Shown piece by piece: positions 12,020 to 56,010 of a stretch of 64,000 nt of DNA. The stretch spans positions 4,313,658-4,377,657 of the forward strand of contig NC_092192.1 of the NCBI RefSeq assembly GCF_043641665.1, given 5' to 3'. Each line of letters opens with the position of its first letter. Within the stretch, counting starts at the first letter, position 1. The stretch comes from Enoplosus armatus. Lineage: Eukaryota; Chordata; Actinopteri; Centrarchiformes; Enoplosidae. Below the pieces are notes generated by a model. The model was not told where the DNA came from. It was given only the letters and a program-made list of their open reading frames with translations, and searched no databases. Both the position numbers and the translations under genes were made by a program.

Positions 12020-12375
12020 AAATATGAAGCTGGACACTGGAAACAAGGGGAAACAGCTAGCCTGTCCAAAGGTCACAAAATCCACCTTCTAGCACCTCTA
12101 AAACTCACTTATTGACATGTTGTGTCTCATTTGTTAAATTCGTACAAAAACAAATTGTAAAAACGACAAATCAGTGTTTGTACAGATTTTTTTTTTTTTT
12201 AAAAAGGAGTAAAACATGTTCATTCGTGAGCTTAAGAGGTGCTGGTAGTCAAGCTAACCGGCTGCTGGCGGCGGCTTCATATTTACTGCACAGACACAAG
12301 AGAGGGATCCATCTTCTCATCGAGCTCTCAGCAAGACGGCAAATTAGCGAATTAGCAAAGTGTCTAACGTCTTCT
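12020..12375. repeat. dispersed fold-back repeat, family A
   Basis: Runs from ATGAAGCTGGACACTGGAAA through GGGGAAACAGCTAGCCTG to AAGCTAACCGGCTGCTGG and the CTCTCAGCAAGACGGCAAAT end, the same block order as 37053-37465. Terminal repeats are not clear. Confidence 0.8.
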
Positions 12376-13984
12376 TTGTGACAGGCTGTGTTCCTCCATC
12401 ATTCTTCCCACAAGGTAAGACACCTTTAGCATACCGCTAACTCTTGCAGGTGCTGGTTTCCGTGAAAGGAATAACCGGAAGTTGAGCACATAATTCACGC
12501 AAGTTATCATGGGGTTAGGAATAAGGTGAATAATTCACTTGACTGATCACTAGAGGTAGTGAACAACAACATCTTCCTCTTGAAATAAATGTTTAGAATA
12601 TACTGTATAATATCCATCAAAACATGGATCCCATAATAATAACTGATAAGTCAAGTTGCTGCTACTTTTATATACATACTGTATACTGCAGGTTACTGAA
12701 TACAAAATATTAGAAAACTGGATACAGTTTTAATGCATGCAAGTGTGCAACATAAGCCTTCTACTTCACACAGTATGTTTATCAAAGTAGCAACAGCGGA
12801 TTATGTTATACAACACTCAAAAACAAAAATATATATTCTGTGTTTCGTAATGGTGCGAGCAGATTTGAAGCGGTTTTGCTACATGCACTGGCATTTTTGG
12901 ATTCGTACAAAAGTCACCACCGTTTGTGAGCAGTTCAACTTCATTCGAATGGTTTCGTGTTCTTAAAACCTGCTTTGGCTTGGCCGTGCGGAAAATATAT
13001 ATATATACAAGAAGCAGATAAGCTTTATAGCAACTGTCAAAAAACCAGTCAAGGTCCGCACACTCCAACCAAGCCTGGTGGTGGTTAACAGTGAAAGCCG
13101 TAACACTTTTGGCAAAGAATCACAATGTGCAACAATTACAAAGAGTAACCATAGCGACGTGATGAGGATCACAAAACAAAACAAAAAAAAAGACAGAGTA
13201 GTGGAGAAGAAAAGGTACAAATAAGTTGAAAGGATGACTTCACCTGTCTTACATTTGTCCAACAGTTAAATAGCAAACATGTTTACGATGTACAGTATGA
13301 CTTCATCACCCACAAATGCATCCCTTTTCAATAGACCATTCGTCTTTTTGGCACTCCTGTGGCACATGAGTAGAAGCTTGAGGAGGAAAGCCTTGATGAG
13401 ATTTCACATTGAGCTGGACACACTGTTATTTCGGCTTCTTACTCTTAATATTACTGCAGGATTGTGAGCGACACGGTGACTCTGAAGCCCAAACACTCGC
13501 ATATGTCCGAGCTGTCAGGTGGGGCGTCAGCTGTTATATTTCTGTGCCGCATCCATACAAATAAAAAAAAATAGGGAGCCACGAAATAACACAACTGGTC
13601 GCTGCTGAAAACCTGATGTGAAACCTCAAAGTAGAATATGTTACTGGGAAACTCTGGAGTATAAAATCTATGATGACCGCAGGAAAGTGCACATTGTCAA
13701 ATAATAATAACAACATGGCACATTCATGAATACTAATTCACTTCTTGTCAGCCTTAACCCCAATGTCCACTGGACGCATGGCCGCTCTTTTCTCCACTCT
13801 ACCTTTACACATGGAAGATGCGCATGAAATTCACTTGTGGACGTACATAAGTTTACTAAATGTGTAAGTTAATATTCAATGATGCATTTTCATTCGCTAT
13901 TGTCGTTGGGTATATATTGAAGATTAAGAGTCTACAACCATGCAAGCAGCTCTGGGAGGCTGACTGCAGTGCTTTGAGCTACAA

Positions 13985-14200
13985 GCTAACGTCAGCATGC
14001 TAACATATTCACTATGACAATGCTAACATGTTGATGTTTAGCATCTTACTGTGGTGCATTAGCATGCTAACATTAGCTAATTAACACAGCTGAAGCTGGG
14101 GGTGGTGCTATTAGTTTTGCAGGTATTTGGCCATTAAATTAATTTAACATTTTGACCTCGTGATGGAGCTACAACTACATCCAGTGGACACGAAGGGGTT
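13985..14200. repeat. dispersed repeat, family C
   Basis: Second copy of the GCATGCTAACAT family (compare 5990-6330), with TTAGCATGCTAACATTAGCT, GCTATTAGTTTTG and TTTTGACCTCGTGATGGAGC. Confidence 0.7.
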
Positions 14201-17200
14201 AACTGGGATGTTCATACAACCTCTACTTCTTGTGACATAACAGGTAAACACGGTCAACGGATTCATTTACACAAACTGCACAATTCAAAGAACTTGGTCT
14301 GGCATTTGCAATAAGGAACTCAGGACGTGTTATTAAAGTTTATGGACATTTGTGCTCACAGTTCAATGAATTAGCTCCTAATGTAGCTTGCTAGCTGCTA
14401 CATGGCTACCTGATTACTGTTCAAAACTCAGCTCGAGTCCATGTAGTAAAAACATTTGTCAAACATTGATGCAACAGCTTATAGCACACGAGTCATATTA
14501 GCTACTGTATATAGCTAATGTACAACACTTTGGAGTAATTCACTCATGCTTGCTTCCCATTGGTGGCTTATTAACACTGTGTTTAGGTTTCTTTGCCCTC
14601 CTCTGCTATGGCACATCCAACCTCGTCACATGTTGTGGTGTCACTTTGTTCTGTATGAAAATAAAAGTAAACTAGAATTCCATCACACAAATTTACATGG
14701 AATAAAAAATATAGAAAATATACCTACTGCCATGAATAAATGTTGGCACTATTTCACAACCATTACAATGGCACAAATATCACTTTAAACACTGATTGAA
14801 ATTAGACATTAAGTTTGAATTGGCATTCATGAATGTACCATGTAGCGATTATTAGCCTAAAGTCATTTTTGTGTAATATGATAATATTCTAATTGGTTCT
14901 TTGACAGTCCAATCAGCAAAATAGACTAAATTGTGATGTAAAATATCCACGTTAACCCAGCAGGGTTTGGCAACAGGCTGCCGTTTGTTGTTGTTATTAA
15001 TACAATGATATCTTTCCAAAAAAGTTGTGTGTAATTTTAGCAGGCCAAATCAGGGTTTCCTGTTTTTCCTGTTAGTCTTTAGTTGATACCAGTGTCACCA
15101 AACCCCAGTTTCTGCCTCTAATGTATAACCATTACTATCGAATCACAACGCTAAGCATCAATATATATATATATTAAACTAATAAAATAATCAAGAAGGT
15201 CGTCTAACAAAACTTACCACTGTGTGGAAGTGGTTTCCACAATCCTCCAAGACTCTTCTAACCATCGGGATAAGAAAATATTTGGTTTGCTGAACAGTTG
15301 TGACTATATTTCCTATCCAGGAAGCTGGAAATGTCTCCTTGCCCTTTTTTGTGCAACACAAGAATGCATTATTTAGTCTGAAAATATAAAAGAAAGTAAC
15401 ATCAAAATAGTCAGATATAAGTTTGTGCGAAACGTCTTTGACAGGCATCTGATTTTCCCAAGTGAGCCTTGTGTTCATTTCTTATTAAAAACTATAATAA
15501 TTTGTAATATCATTGTAAATATTTCCATTTTATTTAAACGATATTGTTGGTTGGAATTCAGGGATGAATTAATGAATTTGTTCATTTTGTTAAGAGGATG
15601 CTGCAATATGATCATTATGCAAGATTCACAATGGTTTTTTTTTATGTTATTTTCTGGCTAAACCAAATTATGCATGAGGTGCATTTGTGATTAAGCCAAT
15701 AAAATCACAGCATTACAGTTACACTTTTGTGAAAAACCTTCGTAATGCCCTTCGTACATTAGTCTTAACATAGTAAAGAAATGTACTGTGGACATCAAGA
15801 TAACTACTGTACACAGCACAGTCGTCACTTATGACAATACCACTCTTTCAAAAGTGCCGAACTTCATTTTGTTCATACTGGATCATCCAGATGGTTAGAA
15901 GAGTCTCTGAGGATTCAGAACAGCTGTAAGTTTTGCTAAAAGACCTACTGGATTTTCAAAGATTGCAGGATATTTATCGGATGCTTAGCTGTGTGACTCC
16001 AATGTAATGCTAAAAATTGGTAGGCACAGACTGGGGCTGGTCTGTGTAAGCCTTCATTCCACCCTCAGTTAAACATTACTAGCTGATTCTGAACATATTC
16101 ACAGTATTGACCTGGGGGGGTTAGAGTTGTGCACTCACACCTGGAAGCTGCTCTGTATGATAGCTGGCCATTACGAGGCTTCACTGGTGCGGTTAGGAGG
16201 TCGGTGCCTTGCACGAGGACACTTCAGCAGTACTCAGTGAGGGAGGGAGGAGGGCTTCTTTCTTTCCCCACCTGGTCCGTAAATAAAAGCCAGCAGCTAT
16301 CCAGGCACACGCTCACATGTCTAACCTCACACTGCTTGGCACTACAGTTTCTAACACCGTCCGTCTGCAAGATAACGCGACATTTTCCAAACTCAGTCTT
16401 GTTACGTTTCCTGTCCCTCCGTCAGACTGAAAACAATATAAAAGAGCACAGAGAAGATAAATAGCACCTAAATAGTAGTCAACAACTGCTGCTAATGTTC
16501 ACAGATGCTAGAGGCATTATGAATGCATCACTGTATTACAAGACATAACTGTTTCAAACCTGTTGATATGATCAGACTGACATGAGGTGCATTAGTGTAG
16601 ACATGCTGACTGCCCAAAACTAGCATTTCCAAGACTTTTGAGATAGAAAGAATAAATATATATAGTAACAATTGAACAGTACAATACAAGGCCATGAACA
16701 TATTTGGAAAATAACCCATGCAAGACACATTTATAAAAGATGCTGTACACAAAAGTGTGTGATCAATTAAATGCCATGTGTGACAGTTCAAGTAATGGAA
16801 AAAGGCGCTGAAAAATCAGGAAAACGGACTTGATAGTTTGAGATTAGTCCACTAACGTTTGTCTTACATTCAAAGGAAATGTCTTGATAATGAATGTAAC
16901 TTACATTTTCAATTCTTATTATGAAACACAGGAGAAAAAAATAAAGACTAAGACAGACCCAAAAGTCAGTAAGACTTGGAATGAAAAGTCTCTGCGATGA
17001 TATTGCACTTTTGAAAAACAAAAACAAAACACAAGTTGTGATTTTCTGTCTGGGCTTCTGTCACAAAACGAGCTAAAAGGTCAAATTGGATGGCCACATG
17101 ATCTATGCAAGAAATGCCGTAGTTCATCAGAGATAGATTTAAATGTACCAGTGTTGGTTCAATATACAAAAGCCATCTGAAATCCTTCGACAATCACTGA

Positions 17201-17507
17201 ACAGTTCATGTCCCGTGTTGTCTTCCTGCTGTGGAGGCAAAGCCAGGACCAAAGCGATGGCACAGGTTGATTGGCAGGACGTCTCCTCTGATCTCCCTCC
17301 TCTTTGTCATCCTTAAGCGTCTTTTTCCCGCCTTAAAATGAAATAAAGTGCAAGGTGTGTGTTCCCCTAAAGGGCTCTTTTCCTTTCAGTTCACACCTTT
17401 CCTCAGAAATCGTTTTCTCCTCCAGATACAACGTGGATTAATAGATATACATTCGCCCCAAGCACTCCCAGACACTCCCATTCAGAGCAAGGCTGGATCT
17501 AGCAGGA

Positions 17508-17525
17508 CATACACACACACACACA

Positions 17526-17557
<32 letters not shown>

Positions 17558-17571
17558 TACACACATACACT
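17508..17571. repeat. compound (AC)n(TC)n(AC)n microsatellite
   Basis: AC run, then TCTCTCTC, then a second AC run with ATAC interruptions. Confidence 0.97.
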
Positions 17572-17745
17572 CACGCCCGTTCTGTGCCAACATCAGAAGC
17601 ACAGCTGCTGTCTCTCAGGGTCACGTGGCATGAGTCTTCAGCCCGGGCCAACAGACTCAAGTCAGAGGAAGCGTCAGGCAGTGGTGTTGCCGTTAAGAGA
17701 TGATGTGGCACAGGGGGTGGCGGTTTGTAGCTAGGCTTAGCCCAG

Positions 17746-17763
17746 GCCGGGCCGGGCCGGGCC
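17746..17763. repeat. short GGCCG tandem repeat
   Basis: Head-to-tail GGCCG units inside a GC-rich patch; too short to infer a function. Confidence 0.85.
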
Positions 17764-17893
17764 AGGCCAGGGCGGTCTGAAAGGGACTAAGAGAGCGGAG
17801 GGTCTGGCTCATCTTTGGTCCCATAAAGCACTTGATTATGTCAGGGTGAATCTTTGCACTCCACTAGACTGGGAAGGTGTACACATGGCACAT

Positions 17894-17910
17894 GGGGGGG
17901 GGGGGGGGGG
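17894..17910. repeat. poly-G tract (17 G)
   Basis: Uninterrupted run of 17 G on the plus strand; length is likely variable or sequencing-sensitive. Confidence 0.95.
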
Positions 17911-19054
17911 TCAAAGAGGACTGGTAGCACTATCAGAAGCACCGGCTGCTAAGCTACGACTGGAGACGTGCAGCACAGGCAGAGAGTTTAGTTGTTCTTT
18001 TTTAAGCCATGCAGTTTTGAGATCGTCCATAGCAACCGGCAGAAAGCGTCACGGGGAGTCTGAAATGGTACTAGTGATGAAAGACGGGAGGCAAGATTTC
18101 ACACATGAGCGCGCTCACAGAACAACACAGAAAAGCTCTCAGTAGAGGGAGAGAATAGCTGCTGTTGGCTTTCGTTTGTAAAGTCCACAGTAAAAAGTGA
18201 CAGACAGTGCTGCATGCTCTCCAAAGCACCGGCAAACTGGTGAAGACTTGAGGTGTCTGGGTGAGCGGACCGGGTGGGACGATTATCCACAGATATAAAA
18301 GAGTATACATCATGTTAATATATAGGAGATAAAGACTGAAACTGTGACAAAAAGCGGGGCGTAATGTTCATTTTAAGGAACAGAAATAGAGGCTGTGCTA
18401 ACACTGTGGACAGCTGATGGAGAAGATAAAGAGTATTTAACATAACCCCCACCCCCCGCCTCCTCAAGGTGGAGAGACAGACTCAACCTTAAGGCAATGC
18501 ATAGCCCTTGGAAACATTGGCACATGCATGGAGAGCGCAGAAATGTCTGCATACGCATCATATGTGCATGTATGAGTGTGTGTTTGTGTGTGTGTGTTTG
18601 AATATAACAATACGCGGAAAGAAGTTTGTAGATTAGCGTCTGACAGATAAAACTGAAAAATCAGTTAAACTGCAGCTCAGTTGTTGGAGATTCTGGCTAC
18701 AAAATCTGCGATGAAACCTTATTTTACTTTATATTTTTGACAAAAAAAAAACACTAAATAATGGACAATTTTGGCAGGAATGTGTTCAGAGATATCAAAT
18801 GTGAATACCAAATATTGTCTATGGACACCTTCCATCCAGAAATATAAGTACAGGCCTTCAAAAACCCATGAATTTAAATGCTGAAGCAAAAGAAAATAGG
18901 GAAACAAGTAGAGACACGAAGAGAGCGCAAGCAGCAGAAAAAAAGACACAGTGAGCTCCCGCGATGGTTGGAGGATGAACGGTGAACATGAGCGCCGGGC
19001 ACGATTGAACGCCACCTTTGAGTGTTGATCATCATAATTACATAAACGATCGCA

Positions 19055-49737
<30,683 letters not shown>

Positions 49738-50431
49738 ACTGCAGCCCTGGAGGACACAACCAAGACGACGAGGACGGACACCAGTCAGACCCAGCAATCA
49801 GTTCAGCACATATCACAGGCATCATATCATCACACGTCCACTCACACATTTTATGAACACTGTATTTCATCCCGAAAACTGGTTTCTCTTCAACAAGTGA
49901 CTTCCCCTGGCATTTGGAAAACCAATTTTCCCCCCTACACCTCTTCTTCCACTCACTCACTCACTCAGTCACACAAAGCTGACTGACAGCAGACTTTAAT
50001 ACCTTAACAGTGAAGGCTCACAGTGGAAATAGGAAGTCGATGTGCGCCGCTGCCTTGAGCACAGCCTTGGTTCACTGGGTCAAAATGATTAATCTGTCAA
50101 TTCACTGATATCCTCCGGGGCCTAATTATCACTGCTATGCATTAAAGGAGCCATGTACACATTGATCAGCTCAGTACTGGCAGGGCACACGGTACAGAGG
50201 GACTGGTGAGTCAGCGTGGAGGCAAGCTAACATGGAGCTATTGAAGGGATAATCAATTCTGAAACACTGGATAAACACAAACCTTCCTACCTAAATGTTA
50301 TTGTATTACCTAGTGTCCTCTCCAGTCTGCATGACCAACACAGAGATTACACTGTGCTAATTATCGCAATACAATATTGTCACCCCTATATTCATTTACA
50401 TGTATTAATCAGTTAATCATTAATAATTAAC

Positions 50432-50520
50432 TCTCCTTTTTACTTCTGTCTTTGGTCTCCACCAACTCCTAAAGGAAATATCTGGTCAGCTGCTAAATCA
50501 TCCACTATGTTCACCGGAGT
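50432..50520 (+). repeat. dispersed repeat, family B fragment
   Basis: Retains TCTCCACCAACTCCTAAAGG, AAATATCTGG and CCACTATGTTCACC of the family. Confidence 0.65.
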
Positions 50521-53500
50521 GATGACACTTTTCCCCTCAAACATAGTCATTTCAAAAACAAATATTTGCCGAAAGACAGTTGAAATATTACAATATTGGT
50601 ATCGGCCTCAAACCATTTTAGTAAGGATGTATATGACAATATTGATTAGTGGAGCTTTAAGCAGTTGAAACATGAAATTTTAGATTTTCTTTATTCCCGA
50701 GCACACGCTGGATAAAGAAACAATCTGTGAGACCTCATTAATGCTTCACAGCCATCAGTCAGATTTGTCACTTCCATGAATTTTTAATGAAGACATTTAG
50801 ATCAACAGGCTTCAGGAACATCTGGAAATGTATTTATCGCTGAAATGTACTGATCGAGAAGACATGATTACTGGCAGTTTTCTGGCAGTTGGACTGAAGA
50901 CGTTATTTTGAGCTCTGATAACTTGCGATTTATGAACATTCACAGATAACACGGCTAATCAATTATTTAATGATAATAAATTAAATGCTCATTAGTTGCA
51001 CCATTAGAAAAAGGTAACTGTGAGCACCATAATCAACTAGTCTTCATATTTCACAAGAGCTGTGCCATCAGAGAGCCTCGACACGTGGACAGTCGATATG
51101 TGTTCCAGATGAGAGAAATTATTCATGGCTGAACTTTTCATGGTCATCAATTTGCATACTTCTTAATCTATCCGTGTCATGTCATTGCATAATCAATACT
51201 TCTGAATACTTCTTAGAATTATTGACAATGAACAAGAGATTTATTACCTGCATTCAAAGCCTTTCAGGTCACCGAACGCTTCAACAACGATGTTTCAAGC
51301 ACGGCTGCGCTCGTTACGGACTGACTAACAGTTTATGTTTCTTGACGGCTGCAACTAAGGATTACTTTCTTCACAGATTCATCAACTGACTATTGTCTAA
51401 TTGTCAGGTCTGTTAAATGTCAGAGAATAATGAAAGTGTCCTGGATGACGTCATTAAATTGTGTGTTTTGTCCGACCAACTATTAAAATAAAGCAGTGTC
51501 TGCTTGCTTCCTGTCATTACAGGTGTCTACAAGTTAACCAAATGAAATGTGAGACTTTACAATAATAAGACTAAACAATATTACTGCCTACGACAGGCAA
51601 GAGAAAACATCTAAAGCCTTTTTTGAGGAAAACTGAATTCACTGCTTTTTAAGACTTTTCAAAGACCTGCAGACACCCTGTTTGGCTTTGGTTTGGTAAA
51701 AAGTTTTAATCTTTCAACTTCTCATATTGTCTTATCTAATACATTTCCCAGGAATTAAGAGGTAAAACTATTTCACCCAACACATTTTGTGCAAAAAGCA
51801 AAGATCGGAGATAAATCCAATTTGTGTGATAATCCAATTTGTGCAGCAGAACTTTATTTAACGTTTTTTTTTGTTCACAACCTATCTCATCCTGTGCCCA
51901 CTGGAGGGGTCTCGAGCCCCAGGTTGGGAATCACTGACATGAGGCAAATCTTTACAACCAAGAAGCTGGAACAAGGACTTTTTATTTTACGGTTTTGCTT
52001 GAAAGCTTTGCTAAATGATTAATTAATTGCCATCAAAGTTTTAGCGATGCCATTTCCATCAAGGTAGCTGTCCCTTCAGTATCTCTGGTTATACTAGAAG
52101 CTTGTGGATTGAAAAGTTAATAAGGTGTAACATCAGCTTGTCTAAGCTTTGTCAAAAATGTGATAAAATGTGTTTCTTCCGTGCAAAAAGTGCAGAAAAT
52201 CTACTTTTAGAAGAATTACATGAGAGTGCATCTTTGGTAACATTAGATAAAACCTAATGACACGGTCTACTCTTGCAGTTTTACGGTAAAGGCCTACCAC
52301 TGTTTTCACATTAAATGCATGCATTTCAAAGCACAGTGTGGGAGTTTGTATCAGCAGTAGCTTTACTCATCAACACTCAGGCTCACTGCAGCAAAGGAGT
52401 TGCTTGAGCACACAGTGTTTCCATGCGATGGTAAACTGTTTAAGGAGCTTTAACAGGATTCCTCTTAATCACAGTAGGGCCTTAGCTGAACCGAACAGTG
52501 TACAGCGCTCACGTTAACATGAACTGGTTGGGTGGGGATCTGGTTGAGTGCAAAAGTCTCAGGACTTAAAGATATTGTGTATTGTTCGGGATGATTTCTG
52601 CCTAATTTGAATGTATAATTTGAGGGGTGGAGATGAGGTTGAGGACACCTTTGTAAATCCTAAGAGGTGGTAGAGATCAGGACTTGACAAATCCATATCT
52701 ACATCTACATGCAGATCAATACAGGCCTGCTGTCCTCAAGGTTAATTTGACAGCCAGCTTTATTCTGATTGAATTGCCAATAAGCACCTAAAAATGATAG
52801 AATTTACCTGAACAGTGCTTTTGTACACTATATAAAAGGATTTCTGGCATGACAATAAAGTTCGAAATTTTAAATTTGTTTTCTGTAGATTAGTTAGTTT
52901 CTGAAGAGATCTGAAGTAAGAACACAATTTTATAAGGATCTTTAAAAAACTGTGACCGCACGCGAGCAAGTTATTTAACAACTAAAAAACAAACTTTTTG
53001 GAGCTCTCTGATGGACTGTAACAGCGACACTGTTTAATTATCTCAAACATAACTTTAATTAAACATAAGTGCAATGTTTTGGCCAACAAATCGAATAACA
53101 CTGTATCTCTGATAAGTTCTAGTTTTAAAGCCAACACATTCTGCAAGAAAAAAAAAAACATACTGAATGCAAAAGACACCACAGTATCATCCAACTGCTC
53201 GAGGCACTTGAGTGGTAGGAGTCAGCTTTTAACGGACGCTCCAGCAGGGAGGCGGGGGAGGGATGTTCAGATGATGTAGGAGGGATCGTTCCTTTAGAGC
53301 TTTTCAAACTCTTGTTAAGCTCTCAGATGAGGTGTTGTTTGTCGAACGGGAATGTGTTGACAGAGAATAGCACACGGATGAACCAGTGCAGAAACATCCC
53401 ATTTACAACTGCTATTAGCATGCTATCTTTATCTGGATATCTCATCTGGGTCAGGACAAATACATGTTGATCCCAGTGTAAATACACGTATTAAATGCAT

Positions 53501-54535
53501 GCAATCAGATCTCAGGCAGGTGACCTCATTCTTAAAGGAGTTCTCCACCCATTAGCATCGCACTTCTGTAACACTGTCGGATTCACGATGCACAGTTTTT
53601 AAAAAAATGCTTTCGTCTTTTATATTACATGCATTCTTCATCCTTGTCAAAGCTCGGCACCTACATTACCCAGAATGCAACTCGACCGCCTACAGTTCGG
53701 TCAGAGATTCAAGTGTGTTAAGCTAGTAGCTGCTAATATAGCCTTGAGTCGCTAGCCTCAAGCAGAGATGAGGAACGGGCTACAGAGGTCTGGTAAGCTC
53801 ACTTCTTTCTAACTCCAACATCCCAGATTTTTTCATTTTTTTTCATTTTCAAACTTGTAGTCTTCAGATATGAAGCAGTACTCCAAAAGACCTGTAAACA
53901 GCCCCCCTATAAGAGGAATATCCTAACTCTGCCCCTTCCAGCTATCTGCTAGTCAAGAAGCTACAGACAACCAGCCCATATATACAAAGCATCGCTTTAG
54001 GAGACTCTCAAAGAGACTGACAAGGTTAGCTGAGATAGCACTAATGGTACCAACCTCCTTACACCATAAGTGATGTTAGCCTATTAGCCAAGCAACCGAA
54101 AAGTAGCCTATGTAACCTTGTCTGTTTTGACCCTTGCCTTTTCTGTCGTAGTGGTCCCTTGAAAGTATCTCATATTGCTTCCTTGATCCCATGATCCGCC
54201 GACCCAATTTGCATATTAAAATCCATATTACAATGCGGGTAGAATTGAACTCAATTGAAAACGTATTAATACCAGGTGTAAATGCAAAGACCCAATAACC
54301 AGATGTCATGATCCTTTTAACATGTTGATACCAGGTGGAGATGGAATAATCCAATGTATCTAGGATCAAATTCAATTAAACCTGTCCAAACATTTTTACT
54401 TCTTTTTACTAAAAAAATGCTCATTTGTATGACACTTTGGACAAAAGCCCCTTTTGTCATCATTTAAGCAAAAATGCAAAATATTCTGGTTCTAGCCCCT
54501 AAAAGGAGAATATCTGCTGTTTTTCTTCCTAAAGT

Positions 54536-54735
54536 CTTCTTTGATAGTAAGCAGAATATCTTTGGGTTTTCAGCTGTTGGTCAAACAAAATAAGCAATAG
54601 GAATATGTAAACTTGGGCTTTGGGAACTTTAAATAGCTCCTTTTCACTATCTGATGACATTTTATAGACCAAATGATCAATCGATTAATCAAGAAAGTAT
54701 CCTGTAGATTAATCAATAATGACAATATTTGTTAC
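54536..54735. repeat. dispersed repeat, family D
   Basis: Contains GAATATCTTTGGGTTTTCAG, TTTTCACTATCTGATGACAT, TTTATAGACCAAATGATCAA and TCGATTAATCAAGAAAGTAT, as in 32472-32640. Confidence 0.75.
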
Positions 54736-55838
54736 AGCCTCTGATCTAATTGAATGAAGTCATACAACATGCAACAACATAAAAGAGAAGAAGAAAACAT
54801 AAAAAACATGTACATTTAGTGCATGTTACCCATAATATAACCGTTTAGTTTAAAATTCATCATCCATTCCAACCTGCTCACTGCAGCAAAGTAATAAAAC
54901 CAAATCCAGTTTAAGTCTCTTAATGCCACATTACCACCAAGCAGGACCATCAAATGAAGTATTTTTTAATTGGGCTGAGTTGACCTTTTCACCTTCCAGC
55001 GGTGCTCAGTGACATCTAATATCTGGGGAAAATGAAGTGAACAGAAAATGGAGGGACGCCAAATCAAAAAGGAGCAACTTGAAATCTGACTACTGTACCT
55101 TTCAAATATCATTAAGCTGAAGACATCAAGAAGCAACTTTTCCTGACATCCAGGGAGATCCAATTCTTTCAGTAGAATCCAAACAGGCTGTGAAACTGGC
55201 TTTAGAGCATTCAATAATCTTTATTATCAAACATGAATATGAATAATATGAAGAAGACCCCTTTATACAAACTGCGGGAGCAGGTCTACAAGCGAAGGTC
55301 TCAGATAACACCTGGTCTGTGTTGTTACCATTAACTAAAGCCTTGAGTCTGCACAATCTTTGCCCTTAATTAAAGAAAATATCCAGTAACTTCAATTCAG
55401 AGGCATTAACAAGCTAGCTCGCTCTTGAGTGAGTGGTAAAGTAAATTCCTAGGGGAATGAGGAGGTCGCAGTTGGAAGTTAAATCTGACAGATGGTCCGG
55501 TGTCTTGGCTCGTGACTGCAATGGGGAAAACCATGCTGTCATCTGGCCTCTGCAGACAGCCAACAGCATTACCTGCAGAGAACGAACCCTGAGAAGCTGC
55601 TACACTGGATGCCTTTACTACTGCACAACAACAAGCTCTGAATTAAAGCTGAAAGGCTTCTTTATGACAAACAGAACACACTGTGTTATCCTCAAATCTT
55701 CCAAGAAATACCCAATCATCCATCATCAATGATCAGTCTTAACATGCATGGTCACAGCTAACAAGCGCATCTGACATATAATGACCTTATAAAGCTGATA
55801 TAATATAATGTGTGAGCTAATAGTTTCCTATTTACAAC

Positions 55839-56010
55839 ATTAGCACTCATCTGGAGTCGTGTTTCTGTCCACTTGACCAACCAACGCCTAAGAAAAATAT
55901 CTGGGTCTGTTCCACTTTTTTCACCAGCTCATTTTGTTGAGAACTCTGACTGACAACAGCAGGAAATGAGGAAACCAAAAACAATGAGCTAAAAGATGCA
56001 AATCTGGTTA
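55839..56010 (+). repeat. dispersed repeat, family B, degraded
   Basis: Retains CATTAGCACTCATCTGGAGT, the AAATATCTGG block and CAAAAACAATGAGCTAAAAG near its end. Confidence 0.65.

Larger units (their letters stand above)
3293..19054. other. capn5-myo7a spacer, 15.8 kb, no protein gene recognised
   Basis: Lies between the myo7a start exon and the capn5 stop codon, both on the minus strand. By gene structure it must contain myo7a exon 1 with its promoter and the capn5 3' UTR, but neither boundary is readable. Open frames here are short (under about 130 codons), lack recognisable domains and include simple-repeat translations. Identified contents are dispersed repeats (3640-3910, 5990-6330, 7434-7650, 8151-8280, 9205-9495, 12020-12375, 13985-14200), an L1 fragment (9759-10010) and simple repeats (4614-4656, 17508-17571, 17746-17763, 17894-17910). 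Confidence 0.7.

Noticed and set aside
16129..16464. 111-codon plus-strand frame in the capn5-myo7a spacer
   Set aside because: No recognisable domain, no conservation evidence and length expected by chance in this composition.
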